Assembly: GCF_944390595.1 (NCBI RefSeq)
Contig: NZ_CALXRN010000238.1
Span: 1 to 34,277, forward strand
Direction of reading: 5' to 3'
Length of the DNA: 34,277 nucleotides
Source of the DNA: an uncultured Brachyspira sp.
Lineage (GTDB): Bacteria; Spirochaetota; Brachyspiria; Brachyspirales; Brachyspiraceae
The notes under the pieces were generated by a model. It was not told where the DNA came from. It saw only the letters and a list, made by a program, of their open reading frames with translations, and made no database searches. The number at the start of each line of letters is the position of its first letter. Positions within the stretch are counted from its first letter, which is position 1. The position numbers were made by a program, and so were the translations under genes. Of the stretch, positions 25,223 through 33,849 are shown in pieces.

Positions 25223-26057
25223 TTTATATTCTAAAAAAAAGGTAATGGACTATTTAAAAGATAAGTCTATATTTCCAAATAAGAACAGAGGTCAGAATTT
25301 TTTATGCGATAGGAATATTGCATATAATATAGCAAACACTGTTCCTAATGGTTTTTCAAGAAGTAATTACGGTTTAGAAATAGGCGGCGGACTTGGTGCT
25401 TTGAGTTCTATGCTTATAGATATATATAAAAAAAATCTTACTATAGTTGAATATGATAATGCTTTATATAATCATCTTATAGAAAAATTTGATGGTATTA
25501 ATATTATACATAAAGATATACTTACATTTGATATATCTAATTCAAATATAAAATATGATATATACGGTAATATACCATATAATATTGCAAGTCCTATAAT
25601 GGAGTGGCTTTTATGCGAATCTTATTCTAAATGGAACTATGCCGTATTTATGGTACAAAGTGATTTTGCAAATAGATTAACTGCAAAAGAAAATACAGAA
25701 GATTATTCTTCTTTAACATTATTCGCGAATTTTATGTCATCAATTAAACTTGAATATAATGTATCTAAAGATGTTTTTTACCCTGTTCCAAATGTAACTT
25801 CATCTATTATAAGCATAGTGCCTAAAGAAGTGGATATGTCTATGATAAATATTTTCAAATCTGTATCAAAAACATTATTTCATAATAGAAGAAAAACAAT
25901 AAAAAATAACTTTATAAATTCTCCTTATTTAAGCATTAATAAAGAAAAAATAGATGAAATATTGGAAAAAGCAAATATTGATAATAATGCAAGAGGGGAG
26001 TCTTTAGATATTGATAAAGTTAAAAAACTTTCTTATATAATACTTGATTACATTTAA
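25212..26057 (+). CDS. rsmA: 16S rRNA (adenine-N6,N6)-dimethyltransferase
   Basis: Dimethylates two adjacent adenines in the 3' hairpin of 16S rRNA, a late step of small-subunit assembly; loss gives kasugamycin resistance. The 281 residues show the KsgA/RsmA features: NRGQNFLCD at the N-terminus, SAM motif I as LEIGGGLGALS (the usual EIGPG reads EIGGG), VEYD, HKDIL, the catalytic YGNIPYNIASP, and the C-terminal VFYPVPNVTSS and FHNRRKTI. The ATG at 25212 lies inside the end of the previous gene (11-base overlap), so translation is coupled. Its stop directly abuts the stop of a convergent lipoprotein gene. Confidence 0.96.
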   Translation: MLDNLYSKKKVMDYLKDKSIFPNKNRGQNFLCDRNIAYNIANTVPNGFSRSNYGLEIGGGLGALSSMLIDIYKKNLTIVEYDNALYNHLIEKFDGINIIHKDILTFDISNSNIKYDIYGNIPYNIASPIMEWLLCESYSKWNYAVFMVQSDFANRLTAKENTEDYSSLTLFANFMSSIKLEYNVSKDVFYPVPNVTSSIISIVPKEVDMSMINIFKSVSKTLFHNRRKTIKNNFINSPYLSINKEKIDEILEKANIDNNARGESLDIDKVKKLSYIILDYI

Positions 26058-26615
26058 TTATTTATTAGTATTATTGCTTTCATCTTTCATTATTCTTACA
26101 GATTGTATTATATTATCAATTTGCTTATCATCTTTTTTACTGTTTGCATTGTACATACACATTATTTGAAGTATTCCATTTTCATGCAGCATTAAGAAAG
26201 ATTTATGATATGTTTTATTAGGTCCGTAATAAAAACTGCTTAATATTTTATATGAATTTGTTTTATTTTCAGGCATACCTTCAGATATTACCTGGAATTC
26301 TTTAATAGCATAATGATTTTTTAGCCCGTTTATTATCTTATTTTTAGCATCTTCTAAACTTATCCTACCTCTGTATGCTGATTTGTATTTTGTATAAACT
26401 ATCGTGTATATGGCAGTTTTTCTTTCAACTCCATAAGATTCATTAAATTCTACCGTATTATCTACAGCAACAGTTTGATCTAAAAAACCTTTTTGAAAAT
26501 CTTCAGGCATATCTATTGCTATGTCTGTAAGCATTACAGTTTTGCTTTTAGGCTGACATGCACATATTGATAGTGCAATTACAATAATAAATATAATGAT
26601 ATTTTTTTTATTCAT
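26058..26615 (-). CDS. Lipoprotein of unknown function
   Basis: 185 residues. The N-terminal IIIFIIVIALSICACQPKSK is a lipoprotein signal with the lipobox best read as ICA-Cys20. The mature region has a DcrB/PsbP-like feel: LTDIAIDMPEDFQ at the start, beta strands, then a C-terminal DDKQIDNIIQSVRIM. The DcrB/PsbP assignment is weak. No Shine-Dalgarno precedes the ATG. A TATAAT lies only 6 bases before it, so the mRNA may be leaderless. It converges with rsmA with no spacer between the stops. Confidence 0.75.
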   Translation of the reverse strand: MNKKNIIIFIIVIALSICACQPKSKTVMLTDIAIDMPEDFQKGFLDQTVAVDNTVEFNESYGVERKTAIYTIVYTKYKSAYRGRISLEDAKNKIINGLKNHYAIKEFQVISEGMPENKTNSYKILSSFYYGPNKTYHKSFLMLHENGILQIMCMYNANSKKDDKQIDNIIQSVRIMKDESNNTNK

Positions 26616-26773
26616 AGTATTATTATATAATAAAATTATTATTATTTAAAGTGTAAAATTTATTATATTTTTTAAAAATTTAAAATTATTTGATTATTGT
26701 AATATTTTTGTATATTTTATAATATATTATTATTTATTTAGATAAGATTTTTATAATAAAAAGGAAAATATAA

Positions 26774-28207
26774 ATGAGAAAAACAAAGATAATAGCGACA
26801 TTAGGTCCTAGATGGTCTAATGAAGAGATGGTTAAAAAGATTATAGAAAATGGAGCTGATGTATGCAGATTAAACTTTTCATTTGGAAGTTATGATGAGC
26901 ATTTAGAAAGAATTAATATTATAAGGAAAGTTTCAAGTGAATTAAAGAAGCCTGTAGCTATACTTGCTGATTTACAGGGGCCAAAAATAAGAATAGGAAA
27001 ATTAAAAGAACCTATTACAGTAAAAGAAGGAGATATTGTTAAATTAAGCGGATATAAAGAAACCAATGACGAGAGTATTATACCTACAACACATTCTAAT
27101 ATAGCACATGATGTTAAGAGCGGTTCTATGCTTCTGATAGCTGACGGTACTATACAGCTGATTGTTGAATCTAGCGATGAGGCTTCAAAACTAGTTGTAT
27201 GTAAGGTTATAACCGGAGGTACTATATTAAGCAGCAAGGGTATTAATTTGCCTGGTGCTCATGTTACAACAGAGGTTTTAACAGAAAAAGATGTTAATGA
27301 TGCTTTATTTTCTGCTAAAAACGGTGTTAATTATTTAGGAATGAGTTTTGTAAGACGTTCTGAGGATGTTATCAGACTTAGAAAAATTTTAGATGATAAT
27401 AATTTCCAAAATGTAGGAATTGTATCAAAAATTGAAAATACAGAGTCATTAGAAAATTTAGAAGAAATAATAAAACATTCTGACGGAGTTATGGTAGCAA
27501 GAGGAGATTTAGGAGTAGAAATACCATTTGGAGAAGTTCCTGTTTGGCAGAAGAAAATATTGAAAATGGCTAATGATATGGGTAAAATTACAATAATAGC
27601 TACACAAATGCTTGAAAGTATGACAAAAAGCCCTGTTCCTTCAAGAGCTGAAGCAAGCGATGTTGCTAATGCTGTTTTGGATGGTACTGATGTTGTTATG
27701 ATGTCAGCTGAAACTGCTTCCGGTGATTATCCTATAGAGTCTGTTAAAGCTATGGTTTCAATAGTTGAGGCAGCTGAAAGATCTGCTTCTAAATCTACGC
27801 ATGATAATATGATGTATTTGGATAGGGGATTAAATGATGCTTTATCTGACAGTGCTTCTTATTTATCTTATTGTTTGGATAATAAAGTTATTATTGCTCT
27901 TTCAAGATCCGGATATACTGTTAAAAATTTATCTAAAAAAAGACCTAAAACTCCTATAGTATTTATGTCAGCAGATAGAGATTTATGTAATAAACTTTCT
28001 ATATGTCATAATGTTTATACTATAATGATGCCTGAGGATTTGAATTTTAGTGCCGGTATTAGTCATGGAGGGCAAATTGATATATTAGAAGATACATTAG
28101 TTAAGTATAATTTAGCAAATCACGGAGATACAGCTATACTTGTCAGCGGAAGCAAATGGCAGGGAAGATGGCAGGAGAATAGTGTGCGTATAGTAGTAAT
28201 ACACTGA
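26774..28207 (+). CDS. pyk: Pyruvate kinase
   Basis: Last step of glycolysis: phosphoenolpyruvate and ADP give pyruvate and ATP. The 477 residues cover the barrel, the B domain (about 75-165) and the C-terminal regulatory domain. Motifs are TKIIATLGP, ADLQGPKIRIG, GMSFVRRSEDV, catalytic Lys219 in IVSKIENTESL, VMVARGDLGVEIP, ATQMLESM and MMSAETASGDYP. The usual NFSHG near residue 34 reads NFSFG, so that histidine is missing. AAGGAAAA precedes the ATG. It is a single gene with its own terminator. Confidence 0.97.
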   Translation: MRKTKIIATLGPRWSNEEMVKKIIENGADVCRLNFSFGSYDEHLERINIIRKVSSELKKPVAILADLQGPKIRIGKLKEPITVKEGDIVKLSGYKETNDESIIPTTHSNIAHDVKSGSMLLIADGTIQLIVESSDEASKLVVCKVITGGTILSSKGINLPGAHVTTEVLTEKDVNDALFSAKNGVNYLGMSFVRRSEDVIRLRKILDDNNFQNVGIVSKIENTESLENLEEIIKHSDGVMVARGDLGVEIPFGEVPVWQKKILKMANDMGKITIIATQMLESMTKSPVPSRAEASDVANAVLDGTDVVMMSAETASGDYPIESVKAMVSIVEAAERSASKSTHDNMMYLDRGLNDALSDSASYLSYCLDNKVIIALSRSGYTVKNLSKKRPKTPIVFMSADRDLCNKLSICHNVYTIMMPEDLNFSAGISHGGQIDILEDTLVKYNLANHGDTAILVSGSKWQGRWQENSVRIVVIH

Positions 28208-28235
28208 TTAATTTTTTATTGTATATATTTATTAT

Positions 28236-28267
28236 GGGATTGCGATTAATTTGTAATCCCTTTTTTT
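28236..28267 (+). terminator. Intrinsic terminator after pyk
   Basis: GGGATTGCGA (28236-28245) pairs with TTGTAATCCC (28251-28260), including two G-T pairs, with a 5-base loop. Seven Ts follow (28261-28267). Confidence 0.85.
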
Positions 28268-28284
28268 ATAAAATATAATTAATT

Positions 28285-28316
28285 TTTAAATATTACTGCT
28301 TGAAGTAATATTTAAA
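28285..28316. promoter_or_regulatory. 13-bp inverted repeat, probable operator for the NSS gene
   Basis: TTTAAATATTACT (28285-28297) and its exact complement (28304-28316) flank a six-base centre. AAGTAATAT is repeated directly at 28303 and 28315. The repeat straddles the predicted -35 box, where a dimeric repressor would block polymerase. Confidence 0.6.
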
Positions 28317-28328
28317 GTAATATATAAT
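28300..28328 (+). promoter_or_regulatory. Promoter for the NSS symporter gene
   Basis: TTGAAG (28300-28305), a 17-base spacer and TATAAT (28323-28328). A second TATAAT follows at 28331-28336 without a good -35. Confidence 0.55.
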
Positions 28329-28358
28329 ATTATAATCAATGATTATGGAGTTTCTAAT

Positions 28359-29750
28359 ATGCATAATGATAGAAGAGAGAAATTATCGAGCAGGGTTGGT
28401 TTTTTATTAGTATCGGCTGGATGTGCTATAGGACTTGGAAATATATGGAGATTCCCTTATATAACTGGTAAATACGGAGGTGCTGCTTTTGTACTTATTT
28501 ACCTTATATGTTTGGCAGTTGTAGGACTTCCTATACTTATAATGGAATTTAGTATAGGTCGTGCAGGCCAAAGGGATATAGCGGGTTCTTATAAAGTATT
28601 AGAAAAAGAAGGATCAAAATGGCATTTAATTGGTTATGTTCAAATGCTTGGATGTTTGATATTGATGATGTTTTATACAAGCGTTACAGGCTGGACAATT
28701 ACTTATGCTTATTATATGGCAACAGGTGCAACATTGGGTTTGACTCTTGATGGTGTAGCACAATTTTTTGGAAGCATGCTTTCTAATCCCAGAATAATGA
28801 TTGTAAGCTTATTTATAGCAATATCTTTAGGTACATTAATATGTTTTAAAGGTTTGCAGGAAGGTGTTGAAAAATCATCTAAATTTATGATGTCATCTTT
28901 ATTTGTATTGGTTATAATATTGATAATAAGATCTGTAACTTTAGATGGTGCAATAGAAGGTATAAAATTCTACTTGCTTCCTGATTTATCAAAAATTTTT
29001 AACGGCGGTGTTAAAAACTTTTTTGAAGTTATATATGCAGCAGTTGGACAGGCATTTTTTACATTAGGTATTGGTATAGGAAGTATGACTATATTCGGAA
29101 GCTATATAGGTAAAGAAAAATCTATAACTAATGAATCTATAATAATAGTTATACTTGATACTTTAATAGCGCTTCTTTCAGGTCTTGTAATATTCCCTGC
29201 TTGTTTTGCTTTTGGTGTAAATCCAGGAGAAGGAGCAGGACTTGCATTTGTTACTTTGCCTAATATATTTAATTCAATGCCTTTAGCTAGGTTATGGGGT
29301 ACATTATTTTTTGTATTTTTATCTATGGCAGCATTGACTACTGTTGTAACTGTATTTGAGAATTTGATAGCTTTTACTATGTCAGAGTTTAAAATGCCTA
29401 GAAATAAAGCTTCTATAATAGTTGGTATAGTTGTATTTATATGTTCTCTTCCAACTGCTTTGGGATTTAATGTTTTATCCTTTATACAGCCTATGGGAGA
29501 AAATACAAGTTTTTTAGATTTATTTGATTTTATAGTAAGCTACAATTTAGTTGAATTAGGGGGAATATATATAATAATATTCTGCGTATCTAAATACGGA
29601 TGGAGTTGGAATAATTTTCTACATGAAGTAGATTCCGGTACAGGTATTAAATTTCCAAATTCATCAAGGTTTTATGTAACTTATATATTGCCTATAATAT
29701 TATTTGCTATGTTTGTAATTAATTATATATATAAATTTTTTATTAATTAA
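28359..29750 (+). CDS. Sodium-dependent transporter, neurotransmitter:sodium symporter (NSS/SNF) family
   Basis: An inner-membrane LeuT-fold symporter that imports amino acids or related amines with Na+. The signature is at the N-terminus: REKLSSRVGFLLVSAGCAIG, then the unwound first helix GLGNIWRFPYITGKYGG, which carries Na+ and substrate contacts. PILIMEFSIGRAGQR ends helix 2. The SMTIFGSYIGKEKSI loop and the ALTTVVTVFENLIA helix are also family-like. The 463 residues give about 11-12 membrane helices, the short form common in bacteria. GGAG lies eight bases before the ATG. The substrate cannot be read from sequence. A probable operator overlaps its promoter, so expression is likely regulated. 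Confidence 0.93.
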   Translation: MHNDRREKLSSRVGFLLVSAGCAIGLGNIWRFPYITGKYGGAAFVLIYLICLAVVGLPILIMEFSIGRAGQRDIAGSYKVLEKEGSKWHLIGYVQMLGCLILMMFYTSVTGWTITYAYYMATGATLGLTLDGVAQFFGSMLSNPRIMIVSLFIAISLGTLICFKGLQEGVEKSSKFMMSSLFVLVIILIIRSVTLDGAIEGIKFYLLPDLSKIFNGGVKNFFEVIYAAVGQAFFTLGIGIGSMTIFGSYIGKEKSITNESIIIVILDTLIALLSGLVIFPACFAFGVNPGEGAGLAFVTLPNIFNSMPLARLWGTLFFVFLSMAALTTVVTVFENLIAFTMSEFKMPRNKASIIVGIVVFICSLPTALGFNVLSFIQPMGENTSFLDLFDFIVSYNLVELGGIYIIIFCVSKYGWSWNNFLHEVDSGTGIKFPNSSRFYVTYILPIILFAMFVINYIYKFFIN

Positions 29751-29810
29751 GCATGGATTATAGATTGATAATTATAATGATTTTGTGTTGTTTTAAAGGA
29801 TTTGGAATTT

Positions 29811-30227
29811 ATGGATAATAAAGAAATATATAAAAGATTGGAAAAGAGATATAAATCTGATGACTTTTTATCTTTTGTTGGAATGAAGTTAGAACATGCT
29901 GAAAAAGGTAAAGTTATTATATCATGTGAAAATAAAAAAGAGCTTTCACAGTATATGGGTTATATGCATGGAGGAATGATTACATCTTTAGCTGATACAG
30001 CAGGAGGTCAGGCTGCTTCTACAATATTTGAAGAGGAAGTAAAAATAGTAACTTCTGAGCTTAAAATACATTTTTTGAAGCCGGTTGTTTCTAAAAAGGT
30101 AATAGCTGTAGGAGAAGTTATAAATGCTGGAAAAAAATTAATAATAGTAGAATCTGTAATTAAAGATGAAGAAGATAATATGCTTGCTAAGATGATAGCC
30201 ACTATGTTTGTAATTGATCCTTCTTAA
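29811..30227 (+). CDS. PaaI-type hotdog thioesterase
   Basis: 138 residues of a single hotdog domain. The long helix and catalytic region read YMGYMHGGMITSLADTAGG, the PaaI/YbgC-like pattern with the conserved HGG and a downstream Asp. Strands follow with VTSELKIHFLKPV and KVIAVGEVINAGKKLI. Such enzymes release CoA from acyl- or aryl-CoA esters and usually work as tetramers; the substrate here is unknown. The ATG at 29811 is chosen because AAAGGA lies ten bases upstream. The in-frame TTG at 29802 would sit one base from that site. It lies 60 bases after the NSS gene. Confidence 0.88.
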   Translation: MDNKEIYKRLEKRYKSDDFLSFVGMKLEHAEKGKVIISCENKKELSQYMGYMHGGMITSLADTAGGQAASTIFEEEVKIVTSELKIHFLKPVVSKKVIAVGEVINAGKKLIIVESVIKDEEDNMLAKMIATMFVIDPS

Positions 30228-30260
30228 ATTTAATTATAAGATATTATTTTATTTATATTA

Positions 30261-30291
30261 CTAAAAAACTGTAAAAATTTTATAGTTTTAG
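30261..30291. repeat. AT-rich inverted repeat between thioesterase and proC
   Basis: An imperfect palindrome in which CTAAAAAACT at the left pairs with AGTTTTAG at the right, over an A/T core. It may be a weak terminator of the thioesterase gene or a regulator site for proC. TAAAAT lies just after it (30293-30298). The rest of the 142-base gap shows no clear element. Confidence 0.4.
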
Positions 30292-30369
30292 GTAAAATAC
30301 TTTTAAATAAATTATTTTTGAATTACAATTATGAATGTATTATTTTATATATAAATTAAGGAGTTAAAT

Positions 30370-31161
30370 ATGATAATAGGATTTATAGGTGCCGGTTCTA
30401 TGGGCGGAGCTTTGATAGAAGGGTTTATAAAATCTGGAATAGAGTATACCAATATCATAGCAAGCGTAAAAACTATGGAGAGAAAAGATTATCTCGAAAA
30501 GAATTTAGGAATAAAAGTATATACAGATAATAGAAAGGTAGCAAGCGAGGCTGATATATTATTTATAGCAGTTAAGCCTTATATGGTTAGTATGGTTGCT
30601 GCAGAAATATCATCATCTATTAAAGTAGGTGCTACTATTGTTAGCGTGGCTGCTTCTGTAAGCAAAAGAGATTTATCAAGATTATTTAACGGAAGCAGAA
30701 TTGTAAGGATAATGCCTAATACTCCTGTAAAAACTTGCAATGGTTTTATATCCGTTGCTGAGGCTGAAAATAAGGTTGTAGAGAGCGGAGTTGTAGAGTT
30801 ATTAAAACGTGTTGGAATGGTTAAGGTTGTTAAAGAAGAGCAGATACATGCCTATAATGCTATGGCTGGATGTTCTCCTGCTTTTATGTATATGCTTATA
30901 GAAGCTATGAGCGATGCCGGAGTATTTATGGGTATAGATAGAAAAACATCTATAGAAATGGCTGCCCAAGTTTTTAAAGGTTCCGGAGCAATGGTTCTTG
31001 AATCTAATAAACATCCTGCTCAATTAAAAGATGGAGTATGTACTCCAGGAGGTATTACCATAAAAGGTGTTAAAGTTATGGAAGATGAAGGGCTTAGAAG
31101 CGGCATTATAAATACTATTCTTGCTAGTTATAATGCTTCTATAGAAAGTGAGAAAAAATAA
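30370..31161 (+). CDS. proC: Pyrroline-5-carboxylate reductase
   Basis: The last step of proline synthesis: NAD(P)H reduction of 1-pyrroline-5-carboxylate. The 263 residues carry the Rossmann start MIIGFIGAGSMGGALIEGF, then ADILFIAVKPYM and RIMPNTPVKTCNGF. The C-terminal dimer domain has AMAGCSPAFMYMLIEAM, LKDGVCTPGGITIKG and an end close to the usual one. AAGGAG precedes the ATG. proB lies 1.5 kb away on the other strand, and proA is not in the window, so the pathway is not one operon here. A hairpin terminator follows. Confidence 0.96.
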   Translation: MIIGFIGAGSMGGALIEGFIKSGIEYTNIIASVKTMERKDYLEKNLGIKVYTDNRKVASEADILFIAVKPYMVSMVAAEISSSIKVGATIVSVAASVSKRDLSRLFNGSRIVRIMPNTPVKTCNGFISVAEAENKVVESGVVELLKRVGMVKVVKEEQIHAYNAMAGCSPAFMYMLIEAMSDAGVFMGIDRKTSIEMAAQVFKGSGAMVLESNKHPAQLKDGVCTPGGITIKGVKVMEDEGLRSGIINTILASYNASIESEKK

Positions 31162-31224
31162 ATATTTAATAATACAAGTTGTACATTGGTTATGAATTTT
31201 TATTTTTTATTAATTAGATAATAG

Positions 31225-31256
31225 AAGTCAAATAAAAAATTCTGTTTGACTTTTTT
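31225..31256 (+). terminator. Intrinsic terminator after proC, overlapping the next promoter
   Basis: AAGTCAAA (31225-31232) pairs with TTTGACTT (31245-31252) around a 12-base loop, followed by a T-run (to 31256). The 3' arm contains the TTGACT of the following promoter. Confidence 0.65.
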
Positions 31257-31273
31257 GACTCAATTATTATAAT
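31246..31273 (+). promoter_or_regulatory. Promoter for the response regulator gene
   Basis: TTGACT (31246-31251), a 16-base spacer and TATAAT (31268-31273). A second TTGACT (31255-31260) is too close to the -10 to serve it. Confidence 0.7.
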
Positions 31274-31305
31274 ATTTATAGTAAGATATATGAAGGAGCA
31301 TTTAC

Positions 31306-31668
31306 ATGCCTAAAAAAACAATATTAGTTTTAGATGATGAAAAGAGCATTAGAACTCTTTTTGAAGAAGAGTTTAAAGATGAAGGATATGATGTCGTATC
31401 CACTGATAGTGGAGAGGAAGCCTTAGAAATGCTTGATAAAGGTACTCCTCATATTGACTTGATAACATTAGATATAAAAATGCCTAAAAGGGATGGATTA
31501 GATTTTTTAGCTAAGGTTAGAGAAAAACATAGAGAGTTACCTATTATAATATGTACAGCGTATAACAATTATAGACATGAGTTCTCAGTTTGGAATGCTG
31601 ACGGATATATATTAAAATCTGGAAATCTTACAGAAATTAAAGACAAAATAAAGAGACTTATAGGTTAA
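31306..31668 (+). CDS. Single-domain response regulator (CheY-like receiver)
   Basis: 120 residues, one receiver domain and no output domain. Acidic-pocket Asp10 and Asp11 are in LVLDDEKS, and the phospho-acceptor Asp56 is in LITLDIKMPKRDG. The conserved Thr is in IICTAYNN, and the Lys is in YILKSGN, where the usual Lys-Pro is Lys-Ser. GAAGGAG lies upstream of the ATG. Such proteins pass phosphate in relays or control motility. No histidine kinase is nearby, so the partner is elsewhere. galT begins 8 bases after its stop, an odd pairing that may be only shared transcription. Confidence 0.93.
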   Translation: MPKKTILVLDDEKSIRTLFEEEFKDEGYDVVSTDSGEEALEMLDKGTPHIDLITLDIKMPKRDGLDFLAKVREKHRELPIIICTAYNNYRHEFSVWNADGYILKSGNLTEIKDKIKRLIG

Positions 31669-31676
31669 TATTTTTT

Positions 31677-32702
31677 ATGCCCCACATTCGCAAAGACCCC
31701 GTAACTAAGCAGTCGGTAATTATTTCTTCAGAAAGAACTGGAAGACCTAGTGATTATGTAAATTTTAGTGAAAAACATGTAGAAAATTCTGCTCTCAGCT
31801 GTCCTTTTTGCAGAGGACATGAAATGAAAACTCCTGATTCCATAAATACTATATATGCAAAGCAGGAGGAAATTTGGCAGGTTAGGATAGTTCCAAATAA
31901 ATATCCTATAATATCAGAAACATTAGAAGGAGAGCTTCCAAAAGAAAATAAACTTTTTTGTGCCAGCAGTTCTAAAGGTTTTCATGATGTTGTGATAGAG
32001 CATCCGGATCATTTTTTTAATTTTTATAATGCAGATACTGAAGATTTTTATTATATTTTTGATGCTTTAATTATGAGGCTTAAAAATTTAGCCACTAATA
32101 AAGATATGCTTTATAGTTTATATTTTAAGAATTTCGGACCTGAAGCAGGAGCTAGTTTATCACATTCCCATTCGCAAATTATTACAACTCCTTTTATACC
32201 TATTCAAATGAAGGATGAAATAAGCGGAGCATTGGAATACTATAATGAAAACAAAAAATGTGTATATTGTGATATTATAGAGGAAGAACTTAAGTTAAAT
32301 GAAAGAGTTATATGTGAAAATGATACTTTTATAGCTATATCTCCTTTTGCATCACGTTCTCCTTATCAAATTTATATAATGCCGAAATTTCATAGTCATA
32401 GTATTATATATTCTTCTAATATAGAGCTTTTAGATTTTGCTAGCATATTAAAAGAAGTTTTTGATAGACTTCTAAGAACATTGGGAGAAGTTAGTTTCAA
32501 TTATGTTCTTCATACACTTTCTCCTGTACTTAAAGATAAGTATTTCTATTCAAGTCATTGGTTTTTAGATATAATGCCTAAAATGAGTAAACTTGCAGGA
32601 TATGAGCTTGGAAGCGGTGTTTATATTAATTCCATTAAGCCTGAGGATGCAACTCAGCATTTAAGAGATTCTTTATCAAATATACATTATGATATATTAT
32701 AA
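31677..32702 (+). CDS. galT: Galactose-1-phosphate uridylyltransferase
   Basis: A Leloir-pathway nucleotidyl transfer enzyme of the HIT superfamily: UDP-glucose plus galactose-1-phosphate give glucose-1-phosphate plus UDP-galactose. The 341 residues begin IRKDPVTKQSVIISSERTGRP, the usual GalT start. The zinc pair is in CPFC (Cys42, Cys45) and the nucleotide motif in FGPEAGAS. The active-site motif reads HSH (163-165, then SQI), where the classic enzyme has HPH; the second His is the likely nucleophile. A second pair, CVYC (195, 198), is present. The Shine-Dalgarno is weak, so it is probably coupled to the response regulator 8 bases upstream. Its 3' end overlaps proB by 6 bases. A related ADP-glucose phosphorylase role is possible. 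Confidence 0.88.
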   Translation: MPHIRKDPVTKQSVIISSERTGRPSDYVNFSEKHVENSALSCPFCRGHEMKTPDSINTIYAKQEEIWQVRIVPNKYPIISETLEGELPKENKLFCASSSKGFHDVVIEHPDHFFNFYNADTEDFYYIFDALIMRLKNLATNKDMLYSLYFKNFGPEAGASLSHSHSQIITTPFIPIQMKDEISGALEYYNENKKCVYCDIIEEELKLNERVICENDTFIAISPFASRSPYQIYIMPKFHSHSIIYSSNIELLDFASILKEVFDRLLRTLGEVSFNYVLHTLSPVLKDKYFYSSHWFLDIMPKMSKLAGYELGSGVYINSIKPEDATQHLRDSLSNIHYDIL

Positions 32703-33842
32703 TATTACTATATGATCTCTTGTTATTACAGCATCATAATTTTTATATCCTAATATTTTTAGTATATCATCAGAATGATGACCTATAATTTTTTGAACAT
32801 CATCAGAATTATAATTTATTATTCCTCTTGCAAATTCTGTTCCATTTTCATCTATAATGCTTACTATATCGCCTTTTTTAAAAGTATTAATTACTTTTAT
32901 AACTCCTATAGGAAGAAGGCTTGATTCTTTTTCGAGTACAGCTTTTTTAGCACCGGAGTTAACAATTAATTTTCCTATTATAGTAGTGGCATAAGCAATC
33001 CATCTTTTTTTTGTAGAAAGTTCATCTGTTTCTTTTACAGGATAGAATATTGTTTTATCTTTGCTTTCAAATATATCATTAAGTACATTCGGTTTTTTTC
33101 CATTAGCTATAAATAATGCACATCCGGATCTTGTTACTATTTTTGCTGCTTGGAGTTTCGTTTTCATTCCTCCTCTTCCGCCTTTAGAAGCATCAAGACC
33201 TAAATTTTCTATTTCTTTTGTAACTTCAAATACTTCATGTATAAATTTAGCATTCGGATTTGTTTTAGGGTTATCATCATAAAGCCCATTTATATCTGAA
33301 AGTATTATAAGCAAATCAGCATCCAATTCGCTTGCAACAAGAGCAGAAAGTTTATCATTATCAGAAAAACTTATCTGTGTAACATCGTATAATTGTTTAA
33401 GTTCATCGCTGGATACTGTATCATTTTCATTTATTATAGGTACAACTTTATATTTTAAAAGCATACTTAAAGTTGAATGCAGATTTAAATATCTTCTTCT
33501 GTTTGAAAAATCTTCTTCTGTTAAAAGTATTTGAGCTGTAACTATATCGAATTTTGAGAATCCGTCTTCATATATAGACATAAGCTGCGACTGTCCTATG
33601 GCTGCACAAGCCTGCTTTAATGCAACTTCATCTAGGTCCTGCACATTAATTTTTTTAGCACCAAGTCCTACAGCTCCTGAAGTAACAATTAATACTTCTT
33701 TTCCCATTCTATGAAACTTTGCTATAGCTTCTATAAAAGAGTATATTCTAGCTAAAGATATATATCCCTCATCATTTCTTAAAACATTAGTACCAAATTT
33801 GAATACTATTCTTTTTATATTATTTAAATCTACTTTTTCCAT
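32697..33842 (-). CDS. proB: Glutamate 5-kinase with C-terminal PUA domain
   Basis: The first step of proline synthesis: ATP-dependent phosphorylation of glutamate. The 381 residues contain the amino-acid kinase domain (IVFKFGTNVLRND, IVTSGAVGLGAKK, VPIINENDTVS, LSDINGLYDDNP, SKGGRGGMKTKLQAA). A PUA domain follows from about 280 (GKLIVNSGAKKAVLE, KGDIVSIIDENGTEFARGI). Proline feedback control is usual for the family. No Shine-Dalgarno precedes the ATG, and a TATAAT lies seven bases before it, so the message may be leaderless. It converges on galT with a 6-base overlap. proA is not in the window. Confidence 0.95.
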   Translation of the reverse strand: MEKVDLNNIKRIVFKFGTNVLRNDEGYISLARIYSFIEAIAKFHRMGKEVLIVTSGAVGLGAKKINVQDLDEVALKQACAAIGQSQLMSIYEDGFSKFDIVTAQILLTEEDFSNRRRYLNLHSTLSMLLKYKVVPIINENDTVSSDELKQLYDVTQISFSDNDKLSALVASELDADLLIILSDINGLYDDNPKTNPNAKFIHEVFEVTKEIENLGLDASKGGRGGMKTKLQAAKIVTRSGCALFIANGKKPNVLNDIFESKDKTIFYPVKETDELSTKKRWIAYATTIIGKLIVNSGAKKAVLEKESSLLPIGVIKVINTFKKGDIVSIIDENGTEFARGIINYNSDDVQKIIGHHSDDILKILGYKNYDAVITRDHIVIL

Positions 33843-33849
33843 GCGAAGT

